From the NCBI GenBank assembly GCA_002314455.1, contig DCFZ01000029.1, positions 5,288 to 69,287 on the forward strand: a stretch of 64,000 nt of DNA, in the 5' to 3' direction. This stretch comes from Lentisphaeria bacterium UBA1791 (GTDB lineage Bacteria; Verrucomicrobiota; Lentisphaeria; Victivallales; Victivallaceae). Made by a program: the position numbers and the translations under genes. The notes below the pieces were generated by a model. The model had not been told where the DNA came from. It saw only the letters and a list, made by a program, of their open reading frames with translations, and ran no database searches. Shown here piece after piece: positions 34,932 to 43,742 of this stretch (its first letter is position 1; the number at the start of each line of letters is the position of its first letter).

Positions 34932-36802
34932 ACCGGTCAATCTTAATCGTCATCTGCGACTTTCTCGTCTCGTCGATGCTTTCGATGATGACGGGGATGG
35001 TCCCGGCAAACACCAGCGGCAACAGCATCGGGTTGGATAACGAAAGCACCCGGGTGCTGATCGTCGAGTTGGAGCGCAGTCGCAGTGAATTGTTGAAACT
35101 GCGCAACGCCTTGCGCGAAAACATCGAGCGCAACGGCGCGACGCCGGAAAATCTGGCAAAGATGGATGAGCTCAACAAGCAGCTCGCCCACAACGAGTTG
35201 AAGCTGGAAGAGCTTCAGACGCTTAAAAACGAAACGCCGGAAAACACCGGCATTCTCTCGCGGGAGGAACTCGCCCAGCGCCTTGAAGCGGAAAGACTGC
35301 GCCGTATTGAAGCGGAAACCCGCGAACGGGAAAAGAACGAATCCATCGCCATCGTCCGCGACATGCTCAAGGAAACGCAAGGCGCGCTTCAGCAATCGCG
35401 TGAAAGCGAAGCGAAATTGCGCTACGATGTCAATCGGATCAATGCGTCGCTGGCTCAAACGACGCAGGAAAACGCAAAGAAAACCGAGGCTTTGATACGC
35501 ACCCAGACGACGCTGACTCAAACGGAAAAGGCGTTGGCGGATTCCCGTCAAAACCTCACGCAGACGCAAGCCGCGCTCGATCAGAGCAAGACTCAAGCCA
35601 CCCGTTTGGAGACCGAATTGAACGCTTCCCGCAAGAGCGCGGCGGAAAACCGCGCGGCGGCGGAAAAATCCCAGACTGAATTGACCCAAACGCAAACGAC
35701 GCTCGCGCACACGCAACAGGCGTTGAAAGAAACGCAGGGGCAGGTTCAACTCACGTTGCGTCGCAGTGCGCAGAGCGAGGAGGAATTGAACCGTTTGCGC
35801 GGGCAAAACGCCGCGACCGCCCGGGAGCTTGCGGAAATGAAGGACAAAGCGAGCAAGTTGGAGCGTGAACTCGAGCAGCAGAAAGTCCTGCGCCGCGAGG
35901 CGGAAATCGCCAAGGGCAATGCGGAAAGCTTTTCCAAAGCGACCACCATTGAACTTGCGGAAAAAGGCGCCGCCGCGAAAAAGGCGGAAGCCGCGCTCGC
36001 CGACACCCAAAAGAAGTTGATCGAATCGGAAGCAGAGAAAAATGCCGTCCAGCAGGAATTGCAGTTCCTGCAGAAGCAGACCGGCACCGATCTTTTTGCG
36101 CACTACCAGAACTCGGTGGTCAAACTCGGCATCGAAATCGTCGAAGAGCGCATAGTCAAGGATTTCGGCACCAACAGCGTTCATTATCTGCCGTTGGTGA
36201 AAATCGGGCAAAAGAACTACCTGATCGGCGCGTTGCCGATGTTTGCCGGCGGCGAAGACAAGCCGTACCACTATCAGAAAGTGACCAAACTGGCGTATAT
36301 TCTCGCCGGAGGAAAAGTTGCGCAGATGACGATCGGACTGCCGTTGCTGGTTTCCAAAAAGGAACCTTATCTTGCGGCATTTGAGTTGCCCGCGCTCGAC
36401 GGCGTCACGCCGCTTCAGTGCGTCCCGGCGGATAAACTCCGTCAGCGCGGCGTGCAGCGGCTGACGCTTTTCAAGACGGCGACGTGCGGCAAAGACAGCA
36501 CGCCGCTCGGCGACCGTTGTTCGCTGGACCTGCAGCCGGGATCGACGGCGCTGATCATCCGCAACAACGCCCGCAACGCCAATGAGATCAAGGCGCAGGT
36601 CGGCGATTTCATCCTGACCAACGACGGCGAATTCGTCGGCGTTGTCGTTTCCGTCAGCGATGCGGGGCGTTATCAGGAAGCCCGCGTCGCGCTCGGTGAC
36701 GCCGCCTGGCAGGATGCGGAAAAAGTTTCTCTCGACGTCGACATCACCTCTCGCTACTATCAAAAATTCGGCGATTACATGAAGCAACACATCAAGCGAT
36801 AA
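34928..36802 (+). CDS. membrane-anchored coiled-coil protein, possibly ExbD/MotB-like
   Basis: A 624-residue protein in three parts. Residues 4-25 are one hydrophobic helix containing Asp11 (ICDFLVSSML), comparable with the channel Asp of ExbD and MotB. Residues about 36-382 are almost continuous coiled coil rich in Gln, Thr, Ala and Glu, with repeats such as TLTQTEKAL and TQTQAALDQ. Residues about 383-624 are globular. GDFILTNDGEFVGVVVS near 557 resembles the strand pair after the catalytic Ser in trypsin-like proteases, but the GNSGG motif is absent, so this domain is probably not a protease. GTG 34928 overlaps the upstream stop by four bases. No known family was recognised for the whole protein. 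Confidence 0.6.
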   Translation: MNRSILIVICDFLVSSMLSMMTGMVPANTSGNSIGLDNESTRVLIVELERSRSELLKLRNALRENIERNGATPENLAKMDELNKQLAHNELKLEELQTLKNETPENTGILSREELAQRLEAERLRRIEAETREREKNESIAIVRDMLKETQGALQQSRESEAKLRYDVNRINASLAQTTQENAKKTEALIRTQTTLTQTEKALADSRQNLTQTQAALDQSKTQATRLETELNASRKSAAENRAAAEKSQTELTQTQTTLAHTQQALKETQGQVQLTLRRSAQSEEELNRLRGQNAATARELAEMKDKASKLERELEQQKVLRREAEIAKGNAESFSKATTIELAEKGAAAKKAEAALADTQKKLIESEAEKNAVQQELQFLQKQTGTDLFAHYQNSVVKLGIEIVEERIVKDFGTNSVHYLPLVKIGQKNYLIGALPMFAGGEDKPYHYQKVTKLAYILAGGKVAQMTIGLPLLVSKKEPYLAAFELPALDGVTPLQCVPADKLRQRGVQRLTLFKTATCGKDSTPLGDRCSLDLQPGSTALIIRNNARNANEIKAQVGDFILTNDGEFVGVVVSVSDAGRYQEARVALGDAAWQDAEKVSLDVDITSRYYQKFGDYMKQHIKR

Positions 36803-36822
36803 GTTGAAATCGCGGATTTTTT

Positions 36823-36858
36823 GCGGGGAAAAAGAGATTTTTTGCTCTCTTTCCCCGC
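36823..36858 (+). terminator. hairpin between the coiled-coil gene and the ABC gene
   Basis: Arms 36823-36837 and 36846-36858 (GCGGGGAAA...TTTCCCCGC) pair with a two-base bulge. No T-run follows, so termination may be partial; the hairpin ends 39 bases before the ABC start. Confidence 0.5.
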
Positions 36859-36897
36859 AATGTTTCATCAACTTGTCGCGGATCTTAAATTTTCATC

Positions 36898-38664
36898 ATG
36901 GAAAAAACGACTCAAGACGAGCATTCCTTGCGCGATCTGCTTTTTTTGTTGCGCCCCTACCGCGGCGTGATGGTCATGGCGATCCTCGCATTGATCAGTT
37001 GCGACATTCTCGGCGCGACGATGCCGTGGGTGCTCAAGATCGCGATCGACCGCATTTTCCCGGGGGCGGATTATCCGCTTTATCTCATTTTGTTTGCGGT
37101 GATGATCATCATTTTTGCCATGCGCAACGTCTTGCGTTACATCTACAGTTTTCTTTTGACCTATTCCGCCTGCCGCATTCTGATCGACCTGCGGCAAAAG
37201 CTTTTCCGCCATCTGCAGACGCTCTCGATGCGCTTTTACGATGAAAACAAGACGGGGCGCCTGATTTCCAACGTCGTCGTCGACGTCAACTCGATCCACT
37301 CCGCGCTCTCGGCAATCGCGCAGCTTTTCGACCAGTTGCTGATGGTCGTGCTGATCTCGGCGCTGCTTCTGGTGCTCAACTGGCAGATCGGACTGATTGT
37401 CCTCGCCGTTTTGCCGATTCACTGGATGAACTACAATTTTTTCCGCAAAAAAATGAAAGCGAAATCGAAAGAGATCGCCGAAAGTTTTTCGCAGATTTCC
37501 TCCAATTTGAACGAAACGCTTTCCGGCACGCGCGTCGTAAAATCCTTTGCCAAGGAACACAGCGCCTGTCACCATTTCTTTCAGACGATGCGGCCGCAAC
37601 TTTACTGGACGATGCGCCTGACGCGGGACAACGTCGGCTTGTGGTCGGTCTTTGATTTCATCGCGATGTTCACGCGGATGATCGTCATCGGCATCGGCAT
37701 TGCCGCCACCGCGCAAAACCGCATCACGCTCGGCGAATTCGTCGCGCTTTACACCTATTTGTCGATGATCGAGTCGCCGCTCAATGTGCTTTCCAATTTA
37801 AGCGCGGTTTTCGCCAGCGGCGAAGCCGGCGCCAGCCGCATCAACAAACTGATGTCGATCACGCCGGAAGTGACGGATCTTCCCGGCGCCGTGCCGGCGG
37901 GCAGACTCCGCGGCGAGATTGAATTTCACGACGTCGGCTTTTCCTACGACCGCAATCGCGAAGAGACGATCTCGCACTTCTCTCTGAAGATCGCACCGGG
38001 GCAGAAAGTGGCGCTCGTCGGTGCCAGCGGCTCCGGCAAAACGACGATCAGCAACTTGCTGTTGCGCTTCTACGACGTGGATTCCGGCTTCATCAAGGTC
38101 GACGGCACCGATATCCGCAAGTACAAGGTGCACACCTTCCGCGACAACATCGGCGTCGTCATGCAGGAACCTTTCCTCTTTTCCGGCACGATCCGCGAAA
38201 ACATCGGCTATGCGAAACAGCACGCGACCGATGCGGAAATCGAAAATGCCGCAAAAATCGCCAACGTCGCCGAATTCGTCAAGGATCTGCCCGACGGCTA
38301 CGACACCGTCATCGGGGAACGCGGCACCACGCTTTCCGGCGGTCAGAAACAGCGCATCGCCATCGCCCGCGCGATCCTGAAAGATCCGGCGATGCTGCTG
38401 CTCGACGAAGCGACGAGCGCGCTCGACACCGTTTCTGAATTTCTCGTTCAGGAAGCGTTGGACAACGTGATGCAACACCGCACGACCATCATCATCGCGC
38501 ACCGCTTGTCCACCGTGCAAAACGCCGACCTGATCGTCGTGATGGACAAAGGGTGCGTCGTTCAGACCGGGCGGCACGAGGAGTTGCTGAATGCGCCGGG
38601 CGCTTATCAGAATCTTTATCTGAACCAGAAAAAGCTCGCCCAGGGCGGGAGCGTAAAACTATGA
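36898..38664 (+). CDS. MsbA-like ABC exporter (permease-ATPase half transporter)
   Basis: A 588-residue half transporter: six membrane helices (about 1-320) fused to an ATPase domain. Walker A is GASGSGKTT near residue 377, the signature LSGGQKQR near 480, and Walker B LLLDEATSALD near 500; the catalytic Glu is present. Such proteins form dimers and export lipids, peptides or drugs from the inner membrane. The HlyD-type adaptor overlaps its stop (ATGA) and an acyltransferase overlaps the adaptor, suggesting a three-gene export and modification unit. No outer-membrane TolC partner or peptide substrate is seen nearby. MsbA-like lipid A flipping is an alternative. Confidence 0.9.
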   Translation: MEKTTQDEHSLRDLLFLLRPYRGVMVMAILALISCDILGATMPWVLKIAIDRIFPGADYPLYLILFAVMIIIFAMRNVLRYIYSFLLTYSACRILIDLRQKLFRHLQTLSMRFYDENKTGRLISNVVVDVNSIHSALSAIAQLFDQLLMVVLISALLLVLNWQIGLIVLAVLPIHWMNYNFFRKKMKAKSKEIAESFSQISSNLNETLSGTRVVKSFAKEHSACHHFFQTMRPQLYWTMRLTRDNVGLWSVFDFIAMFTRMIVIGIGIAATAQNRITLGEFVALYTYLSMIESPLNVLSNLSAVFASGEAGASRINKLMSITPEVTDLPGAVPAGRLRGEIEFHDVGFSYDRNREETISHFSLKIAPGQKVALVGASGSGKTTISNLLLRFYDVDSGFIKVDGTDIRKYKVHTFRDNIGVVMQEPFLFSGTIRENIGYAKQHATDAEIENAAKIANVAEFVKDLPDGYDTVIGERGTTLSGGQKQRIAIARAILKDPAMLLLDEATSALDTVSEFLVQEALDNVMQHRTTIIIAHRLSTVQNADLIVVMDKGCVVQTGRHEELLNAPGAYQNLYLNQKKLAQGGSVKL

Positions 38665-39794
38665 CGGAAAAAACGGAGATCCCGCAACAACTGCGCGTCG
38701 GCTTCCAGCGCAAGCTCAGTACCATGAGAAAATTACTGCTCCTCATCGGAGCGGCGATCCTCGTGCTGTTTGCCGTCCTTTGCTTCGGCACGATGGAAGA
38801 GCAAGTCACCGGCAACGGCACCATCGAAGGCATTCGCGAATACCAGTTGAAAACGCTCGTTTCCGCCAAAATAAGCAAGGTCTACCATCAGGAAGGCGAC
38901 CGCGTCGAAAGCGGCGAATTGCTCGTGGAATTCGACACCCGCGATCTGCGCGATCAGATTTCCGCGCTGGAAAACGACGTCAAGGCGCTCGAACTTGAGA
39001 TCAACACCAAAAAGCTCGACCTCGAACTTTTGCGCAAAGATCCGTTGCCGGAATACTACCGCAACACCAAAAATCTGCTTGACGGCGCCCGGGCGCGCGA
39101 GGAACGCACGCGTCACGAACTTGAAGTCTACCGCGACCTTTGCGAAAAAAAGACCGTCACCCGGCGCGAATTTCTCGCCATCGAGCTGGAAGAGATCGCC
39201 AATCAGATGGAAGTGCGACGCCTCGAAGCCGACTGGGCGCGGCTCCAGAGCGGCATGGAAAAGCAGATCATCGAAAAGGCGGAAGAAGAATTGAAACTTC
39301 TGGAGCAGCGTCTTGCCAACAAACGCGCCGAATGCGATATGGCAAAAGCGCACCTCGATGATTATCTCATCAAAGCGCCGGACGCCGGCGTCGTCACCGA
39401 CATTCCGCCGCGCGAGGGCACCTACTTCGACAAGGGACAGGTCGTCGTCAAATTCGCCGCCGATCAGCACAAAAAAGTGGTCGCGCTGATCAGCGAAAAG
39501 CAGATCTACAAAGTTCAGCAGGGGCAAGTCGTGCGCATCTACTGCAATCAGTACAACTACCTCGACTACGGTTTTTTCGAGGGGCGCGTCGAATACGTCG
39601 ACCAGTTGCCGCAGATCGTCGACGGTCAGAAATACTACCCGGTCAAGATCTTGCTGACCAACGAAGCGCATCCCCTGAAATTCGGCGCCGGCTGTGAAGT
39701 GCGCATCGTCACCGGCCGCACCAAAATCATCTACGCGCTGATGGGGCTCAACCACGGCGATTACATCCGAAAAAAAGTTGTAAGGAAAAGATAA
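38661..39794 (+). CDS. HlyD-family membrane fusion protein
   Basis: A 377-residue periplasmic adaptor anchored by one N-terminal helix (about 24-44). The lipoyl-like halves flank a long alpha-hairpin: KVYHQEGDRVESGELLVEFD near 80, coiled coil about 100-230, then APDAGVVTDIPPREGTYFDKG near 245. A beta-barrel (KVVALISEKQIYKV) and a membrane-proximal domain (GCEVRIVTGRTK) follow. It would link the ABC exporter upstream to an outer-membrane exit. Its ATG at 38661 overlaps the ABC stop by four bases; the longer frame from 38553 lies within the ABC gene and is rejected. Confidence 0.88.
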   Translation: MTEKTEIPQQLRVGFQRKLSTMRKLLLLIGAAILVLFAVLCFGTMEEQVTGNGTIEGIREYQLKTLVSAKISKVYHQEGDRVESGELLVEFDTRDLRDQISALENDVKALELEINTKKLDLELLRKDPLPEYYRNTKNLLDGARAREERTRHELEVYRDLCEKKTVTRREFLAIELEEIANQMEVRRLEADWARLQSGMEKQIIEKAEEELKLLEQRLANKRAECDMAKAHLDDYLIKAPDAGVVTDIPPREGTYFDKGQVVVKFAADQHKKVVALISEKQIYKVQQGQVVRIYCNQYNYLDYGFFEGRVEYVDQLPQIVDGQKYYPVKILLTNEAHPLKFGAGCEVRIVTGRTKIIYALMGLNHGDYIRKKVVRKR

Positions 39795-40864
39795 TGAACC
39801 CTTCCTCCCCCCCGACTTCCGGCGGCGACAGCCGCAATTACGGCATCGATCTGCTCCGTATGCTCGCGATGTATATGGTCTGCATGTTGCACTTCATCGG
39901 GCAAGGCGGCATCCTCTATGCGTCCAGAGCGTTCCCCCGCCAGCACGCCATTGCATGGAAATTTGAGATCGCGGCATTTTGCGCCGTCAACTGCTTCGCG
40001 CTGATTTCCGGCTACGTCGGCAACCAGGCAAAATTCAAATACCGCAATCTTTTCCGGCTGTGGCTACAGGCGCTTTTTTACTCGGCGGGGATCGCGCTGA
40101 TCTTTTATTTCGTCAAGCCGGGTTCGGTCGGCAAGATGGATCTCGTGCAGGCGTTTCTGCCTGTTTGCACCGGGGAATACTGGTATTTGACGGCGTACGC
40201 GTTGATGTTCTTTCTGATCCCGCAGATGAATTATTTGTTGCGGAATCAGGGAAAAAACGTTTTAAAGGCGATGCTTTGGACTTTTTTCGTCTTGTTTTCG
40301 CTTTTTTCCGTGATCCCGATCGTCGAAACCATCACCAAAATCGTCGAACTCGGCTATTCCGCAATCTGGCTTGCCTATTTATACATGCTCGGCGGCTTCA
40401 TCAAAATTTACGGCATCGGGGAACTGTTGACCTTTTCCGCGAAATTCAACTGGGAAAACACGTGGCTCTACCGTTTCTCCCCCAAAGTCCGTCATTGGGC
40501 GTGGATCGGCGTCTATATCCTCTGCATCAAGCTGGCGTATCTGGATGAGAAATTCGTCAATTACAATACGCCCTTTATTCTGATCGCCGCCGTCGCATTG
40601 CTGATGTTTTTTTCCCAGCTTAAAATCACGCACGGCAAAGCGATCATTGGCATGGCAAGTCCGCTGGCATTCAGCGTCTATCTGATCCAAAACCAACGTC
40701 AGATCTGGGAGTTCGTCTTTCAGGGAGCCTTTGTCCAGTGCGCAGGTTTGCCGGTATGGAAATTCCGACTGGCGCTATTGGGGATCCCGCTTGCGATCTA
40801 CCTTGCGTGCTCGGCGATTGACTTTTTCCGCAAGCAACTCTTTCGATTGCTGAAGATCAACTGA
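39794..40864 (+). CDS. acyltransferase family 3 membrane protein
   Basis: A 356-residue inner-membrane protein with about ten helices and the acyltransferase-3 N-terminal pattern: Asp19 and Arg22 in YGIDLLRMLAM, then the catalytic-type His in CMLHFIG near residue 33. Members (OatA, WecH, exopolysaccharide acyltransferases) transfer acetyl or similar groups to sugars or lipids across the membrane. It starts on the last base of the HlyD stop (TAATG), so it is coupled to the ABC/HlyD pair and may modify the exported molecule. Ten bases separate it from the convergent xerD gene, with no clear terminator. Confidence 0.8.
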   Translation: MNPSSPPTSGGDSRNYGIDLLRMLAMYMVCMLHFIGQGGILYASRAFPRQHAIAWKFEIAAFCAVNCFALISGYVGNQAKFKYRNLFRLWLQALFYSAGIALIFYFVKPGSVGKMDLVQAFLPVCTGEYWYLTAYALMFFLIPQMNYLLRNQGKNVLKAMLWTFFVLFSLFSVIPIVETITKIVELGYSAIWLAYLYMLGGFIKIYGIGELLTFSAKFNWENTWLYRFSPKVRHWAWIGVYILCIKLAYLDEKFVNYNTPFILIAAVALLMFFSQLKITHGKAIIGMASPLAFSVYLIQNQRQIWEFVFQGAFVQCAGLPVWKFRLALLGIPLAIYLACSAIDFFRKQLFRLLKIN

Positions 40865-40874
40865 TCGGTTGGAT

Positions 40875-41777
40875 TCATCCGCGCGGGTGAAACATCTTGT
40901 GCACGGCGAGAAGCTTGCTCTTGTCGACGTGCGTGTAGATTTCGGTCGTCGCGATGTCGGCGTGACCGAGCATTTCCTGAATGACGCGCAGATCGGCGCC
41001 GTGGCTCAACAAATGGCTGGCAAAGCTGTGGCGCAACGTGTGAGGATGGATGTTTTTGTCAATGCCGGAAATCTGCGCCGCCTGCTTGACGACCTGCCAG
41101 ATGCGTTCGCGGTCGAGCGGTTTCCCGTTGTGCGAAAGAAACAGTTTGGGCGACGGCGCATGATCGCCCTGCAGATCGCGCCGGGCGCATTCGATGTAGC
41201 GGCGCAACAGCCGCAATGCGGGCGCGCCGACCGGGACAATCCGCGTCTTGGTGCCCTTGCCGGTGACCCGCAGCAATTCGCTCTCGAAGTCGATTGCATT
41301 GAGCGGCAGATTCGCCGCTTCGGAAACGCGGAGCCCCGAACTGTAAAGCAATTCCAGAATCGCACGGTTGCGCAGTTCCAGCGGATCGCCGGTGCGCCCG
41401 GAATAGGCGTTGAGAAGCCGGTCGACCTCCTCCTCGCTGAGGAAATCGGGCAACATTTTCCACAACTTCGGCGAATCGACCAGCTCCGCGCAATCACAGG
41501 TGATCTTGCCTTCCGACGCGAGAAAGCGGAAAAGCATTTTGAGCGAGATCAGATGGCGCGCCGTCGTCGTCGAGACCGCGCCGCGTTCGCGCAGATCGTC
41601 GAGGTAGTCGAGCAGTGTATCGTAATTTGCCTGACCGAATTCCGTCATGCCGCGCGCGGCGAGAAATTTCGCGACGTCGGCGAGATCGCGGCGGTACGCC
41701 GCCGTCGTGTTGGCGCTCAAATTGCGTTCGAGCGTCAAATATTCGACAAAAAACTGAATGTCGGCGGCAAAACTCAT
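40875..41777 (-). CDS. xerD: site-specific tyrosine recombinase XerC/XerD
   Basis: A 300-residue tyrosine recombinase, the standard size for chromosome dimer resolution at dif. Catalytic residues are in place: Arg in SSGLRVSEA near 155, Lys in GKGTKTRIVP near 180, HTLRHSFASHLL near 250 (His-x-x-Arg), His in LGHADIATT near 272 and the nucleophile Tyr in EIYTHV near 283. The N-terminal SAM-like domain is present. ATG 41777 overlaps the stop of the LOG gene upstream (ATGA). XerC and XerD cannot be separated confidently by eye; the C-terminus resembles XerD. No att sites or phage genes are near. Confidence 0.9.
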   Translation of the reverse strand: MSFAADIQFFVEYLTLERNLSANTTAAYRRDLADVAKFLAARGMTEFGQANYDTLLDYLDDLRERGAVSTTTARHLISLKMLFRFLASEGKITCDCAELVDSPKLWKMLPDFLSEEEVDRLLNAYSGRTGDPLELRNRAILELLYSSGLRVSEAANLPLNAIDFESELLRVTGKGTKTRIVPVGAPALRLLRRYIECARRDLQGDHAPSPKLFLSHNGKPLDRERIWQVVKQAAQISGIDKNIHPHTLRHSFASHLLSHGADLRVIQEMLGHADIATTEIYTHVDKSKLLAVHKMFHPRG

Positions 41778-42487
41778 TGCAACGTCGTACCGTACCTGCC
41801 GTAACGGTGGCACTCGCTCAAATAGGCGACCGCTTCTTCGGCGGTGTCGACCAGATGACAGATGAGAAGATCCTCCTCGTCGATCTTTTTCGAGGCGAGC
41901 ACGGAGCGGTTGAGCCAGTCGGCAAAGCCTTTCCAGAATTTTTTGCCGACAAAGATCACGGGGATCAGATTGATCTTTTGCGTCTGCGCCATCGTCAGAA
42001 CTTCGCTGAATTCGTCGATCGTGCCGTAGCCGCCGGGGTAGACGATGATCGCCGACGAATACTTGAGAAACGCGAGTTTCCGCAGGAAAAAGTAACGGAA
42101 ATAAAGCGACTGCGTCTGATAGGGATTGGGCGTTTGCTCCATCGGCAGACGGATGTTCAAGCCGATGGTCTTGCCGCCCGCATCAAAGGCACCGCGGCAC
42201 GCCGCTTCCATAATGCCGGGACCGCCGCCGGTGATGACGCCGTAGCCCTCTTTGGTGAGCAGTTCGCCGCAACGGTAGGCGGACTTGTACTCGTCGGAGT
42301 CGGGGAGCGTGCGCGCCGAGCCGAAAACGGCAACCATCATCCGGTCGAGGTTGGAAAGCGAATCAAACGATTCGATCATTTCCCCCATCATCCGCAGGAC
42401 GCGCCAGCTGTCGGTTACCGCCGTCCCCGAGCCGTCGAACAAATTGCAGTTACAACGGATCGGTTTTTTGATTTTTTCGTCGCTCAT
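41774..42487 (-). CDS. LOG-family protein (TIGR00730-type phosphoribohydrolase)
   Basis: A 237-residue Rossmann-like protein with the two LOG signatures: GGGPGIMEA near residue 85 and PGGYGTIDE near 160. LOG proteins release a base such as a cytokinin or adenine from nucleoside monophosphates; in bacteria, homologues such as PpnN cleave purine and pyrimidine monophosphates. The ATG at 42487 is preferred over a TTG at 42493 because an AGAGG site lies at suitable distance. It follows lpxB after 10 bases and overlaps xerD by four, so it lies within the hemW-to-xerD operon. Confidence 0.85.
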   Translation of the reverse strand: MSDEKIKKPIRCNCNLFDGSGTAVTDSWRVLRMMGEMIESFDSLSNLDRMMVAVFGSARTLPDSDEYKSAYRCGELLTKEGYGVITGGGPGIMEAACRGAFDAGGKTIGLNIRLPMEQTPNPYQTQSLYFRYFFLRKLAFLKYSSAIIVYPGGYGTIDEFSEVLTMAQTQKINLIPVIFVGKKFWKGFADWLNRSVLASKKIDEEDLLICHLVDTAEEAVAYLSECHRYGRYGTTLQ

Positions 42488-42497
42488 ACTCAACCTC

Positions 42498-43661
42498 TCA
42501 TTTTAAGATGGCATTCAAACAGACTGTCGCCGCCTGCATGGCGGCGTCGCCGCCGTCGCCCGCAAGCGATGCGCGTATCTGCAGTAAATCGTTTTCGACC
42601 TCGGCGCGGCGGACGCCGCCCGGCAGGATCTTTTCCGTTTCGGGGATGATGCGGTAAGGTGCGAACCGGTACTGGAGCAACTCCTTGTAGATTTCCTTGT
42701 TGGCGATGATGTTGGGCATCACGAAAAAGCCGCGGTAAAGCTTGACCAGCACGGCGGCGATCAGCAAGGTGAAGTAATTGAGCTTGTACCCGACGACCAG
42801 CGGGATTCCTGAAATCGCCGCTTCGACCGTCACGGTGCCGCTGGCGGCGATCCCCGTCCCCGCCTTGCGGAGCCAGTATCCGGTATCGCCGACCGTGACC
42901 GAAATTTCCGGCAGATCAGGATGTTTTTTACGGAATTTTCCGATCGTTTTGCGGCAGAAATCGGCGACGTATTCACGCGGTGCCGACAAATGGAAACGCA
43001 AATTGGGATGCTGTTTCGCGATCAAGACCGCAGAACGGAGCATTGGAACGAGCAACCGGGTAATCTCCGACTTGCGGCTGCCCGGCAACAACAGAAAATC
43101 GTCGGGATCGCGCACGAGATCGGGCGTTGCGGCGGCGCGTTCGTCGACGATGTTGATCAGGGGGTGGCCGACGAATTTCGCCGGATAATTTGCCACTTCG
43201 CGGTAAAAATCAGCTTCAAAGGGAAAGATCACCATGATCTCGGAACAGATCTTCGTCAATACGGGGATCCGTTTTTTGCCCCACACCCACACCTGCGGCG
43301 AGATGTACCAGATGACCTTGATGCCGCGTTTGTACATCGCCTTGGCAAAGCGCAAGTTGAAACCGGGGTAATCGATCAGGATCACAACATCGGGGCGTTC
43401 CTCCTCGGCGAGCTTGACCAGTTTGCGGAAAATTTTCACAAACGTGAAAAGCATTTTGGCGACCTCAAAGATCCCCATCACGCCGAGTTCCGTTGAATCG
43501 ACTTTGACCGGGATCCCCGCTTCGATCATCTTGGCGCCGCCCATACCGGAAAGAGAAATTTCCTCACCGCGCGCGGCGCCGAGTTTTTTCAATGCAACGC
43601 CGAGCCGGGCTCCATACAAATCGCCGGAAGATTCCCCGGCCATGATCCAGATTTTTTTCAT
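42498..43661 (-). CDS. lpxB: lipid-A-disaccharide synthase
   Basis: A 387-residue GT19 enzyme. It joins UDP-2,3-diacylglucosamine and lipid X to form the lipid A disaccharide at the inner face of the inner membrane. MAGESSGDLYGARL opens the protein, and VILIDYPGFNLRFAK near 92, WYISPQVWVWGKKR near 118 and LLLPGSRKSEI near 190 are family hallmarks, with AASGTVTVEAAISGIPLVVGYK near 270 for UDP binding. With lpxD elsewhere in the window it supports a Gram-negative cell with lipid A. The 81 bases before it contain no gene that can be defended. Confidence 0.95.
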   Translation of the reverse strand: MKKIWIMAGESSGDLYGARLGVALKKLGAARGEEISLSGMGGAKMIEAGIPVKVDSTELGVMGIFEVAKMLFTFVKIFRKLVKLAEEERPDVVILIDYPGFNLRFAKAMYKRGIKVIWYISPQVWVWGKKRIPVLTKICSEIMVIFPFEADFYREVANYPAKFVGHPLINIVDERAAATPDLVRDPDDFLLLPGSRKSEITRLLVPMLRSAVLIAKQHPNLRFHLSAPREYVADFCRKTIGKFRKKHPDLPEISVTVGDTGYWLRKAGTGIAASGTVTVEAAISGIPLVVGYKLNYFTLLIAAVLVKLYRGFFVMPNIIANKEIYKELLQYRFAPYRIIPETEKILPGGVRRAEVENDLLQIRASLAGDGGDAAMQAATVCLNAILK

Positions 43662-43742
43662 TTCGTTGATTTCGTTGCCTATTGCTGCTGTTTCACTGCC
43701 GGAGCGGAGTTTTTATCCCGTTCCGGCACGTCGAAAAGCCAA

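Noticed and set aside
34398..36802. Zorya anti-phage system (ZorA/ZorB)
   Set aside because: The channel-like pair recalls ZorA/ZorB, but the second protein has no OmpA peptidoglycan-binding domain and no helicase or nuclease (ZorC, ZorD, ZorE) follows.
34943..36871. Minus-strand open frame opposite the coiled-coil gene
   Set aside because: Shadow of a repetitive coiled-coil sequence; the plus-strand frame has a coupled start and heptad structure.
40875..41777. Phage or element integrase
   Set aside because: Length and motifs fit XerC/XerD, it lies inside a housekeeping operon, and no att repeats or tRNA gene adjoin it.
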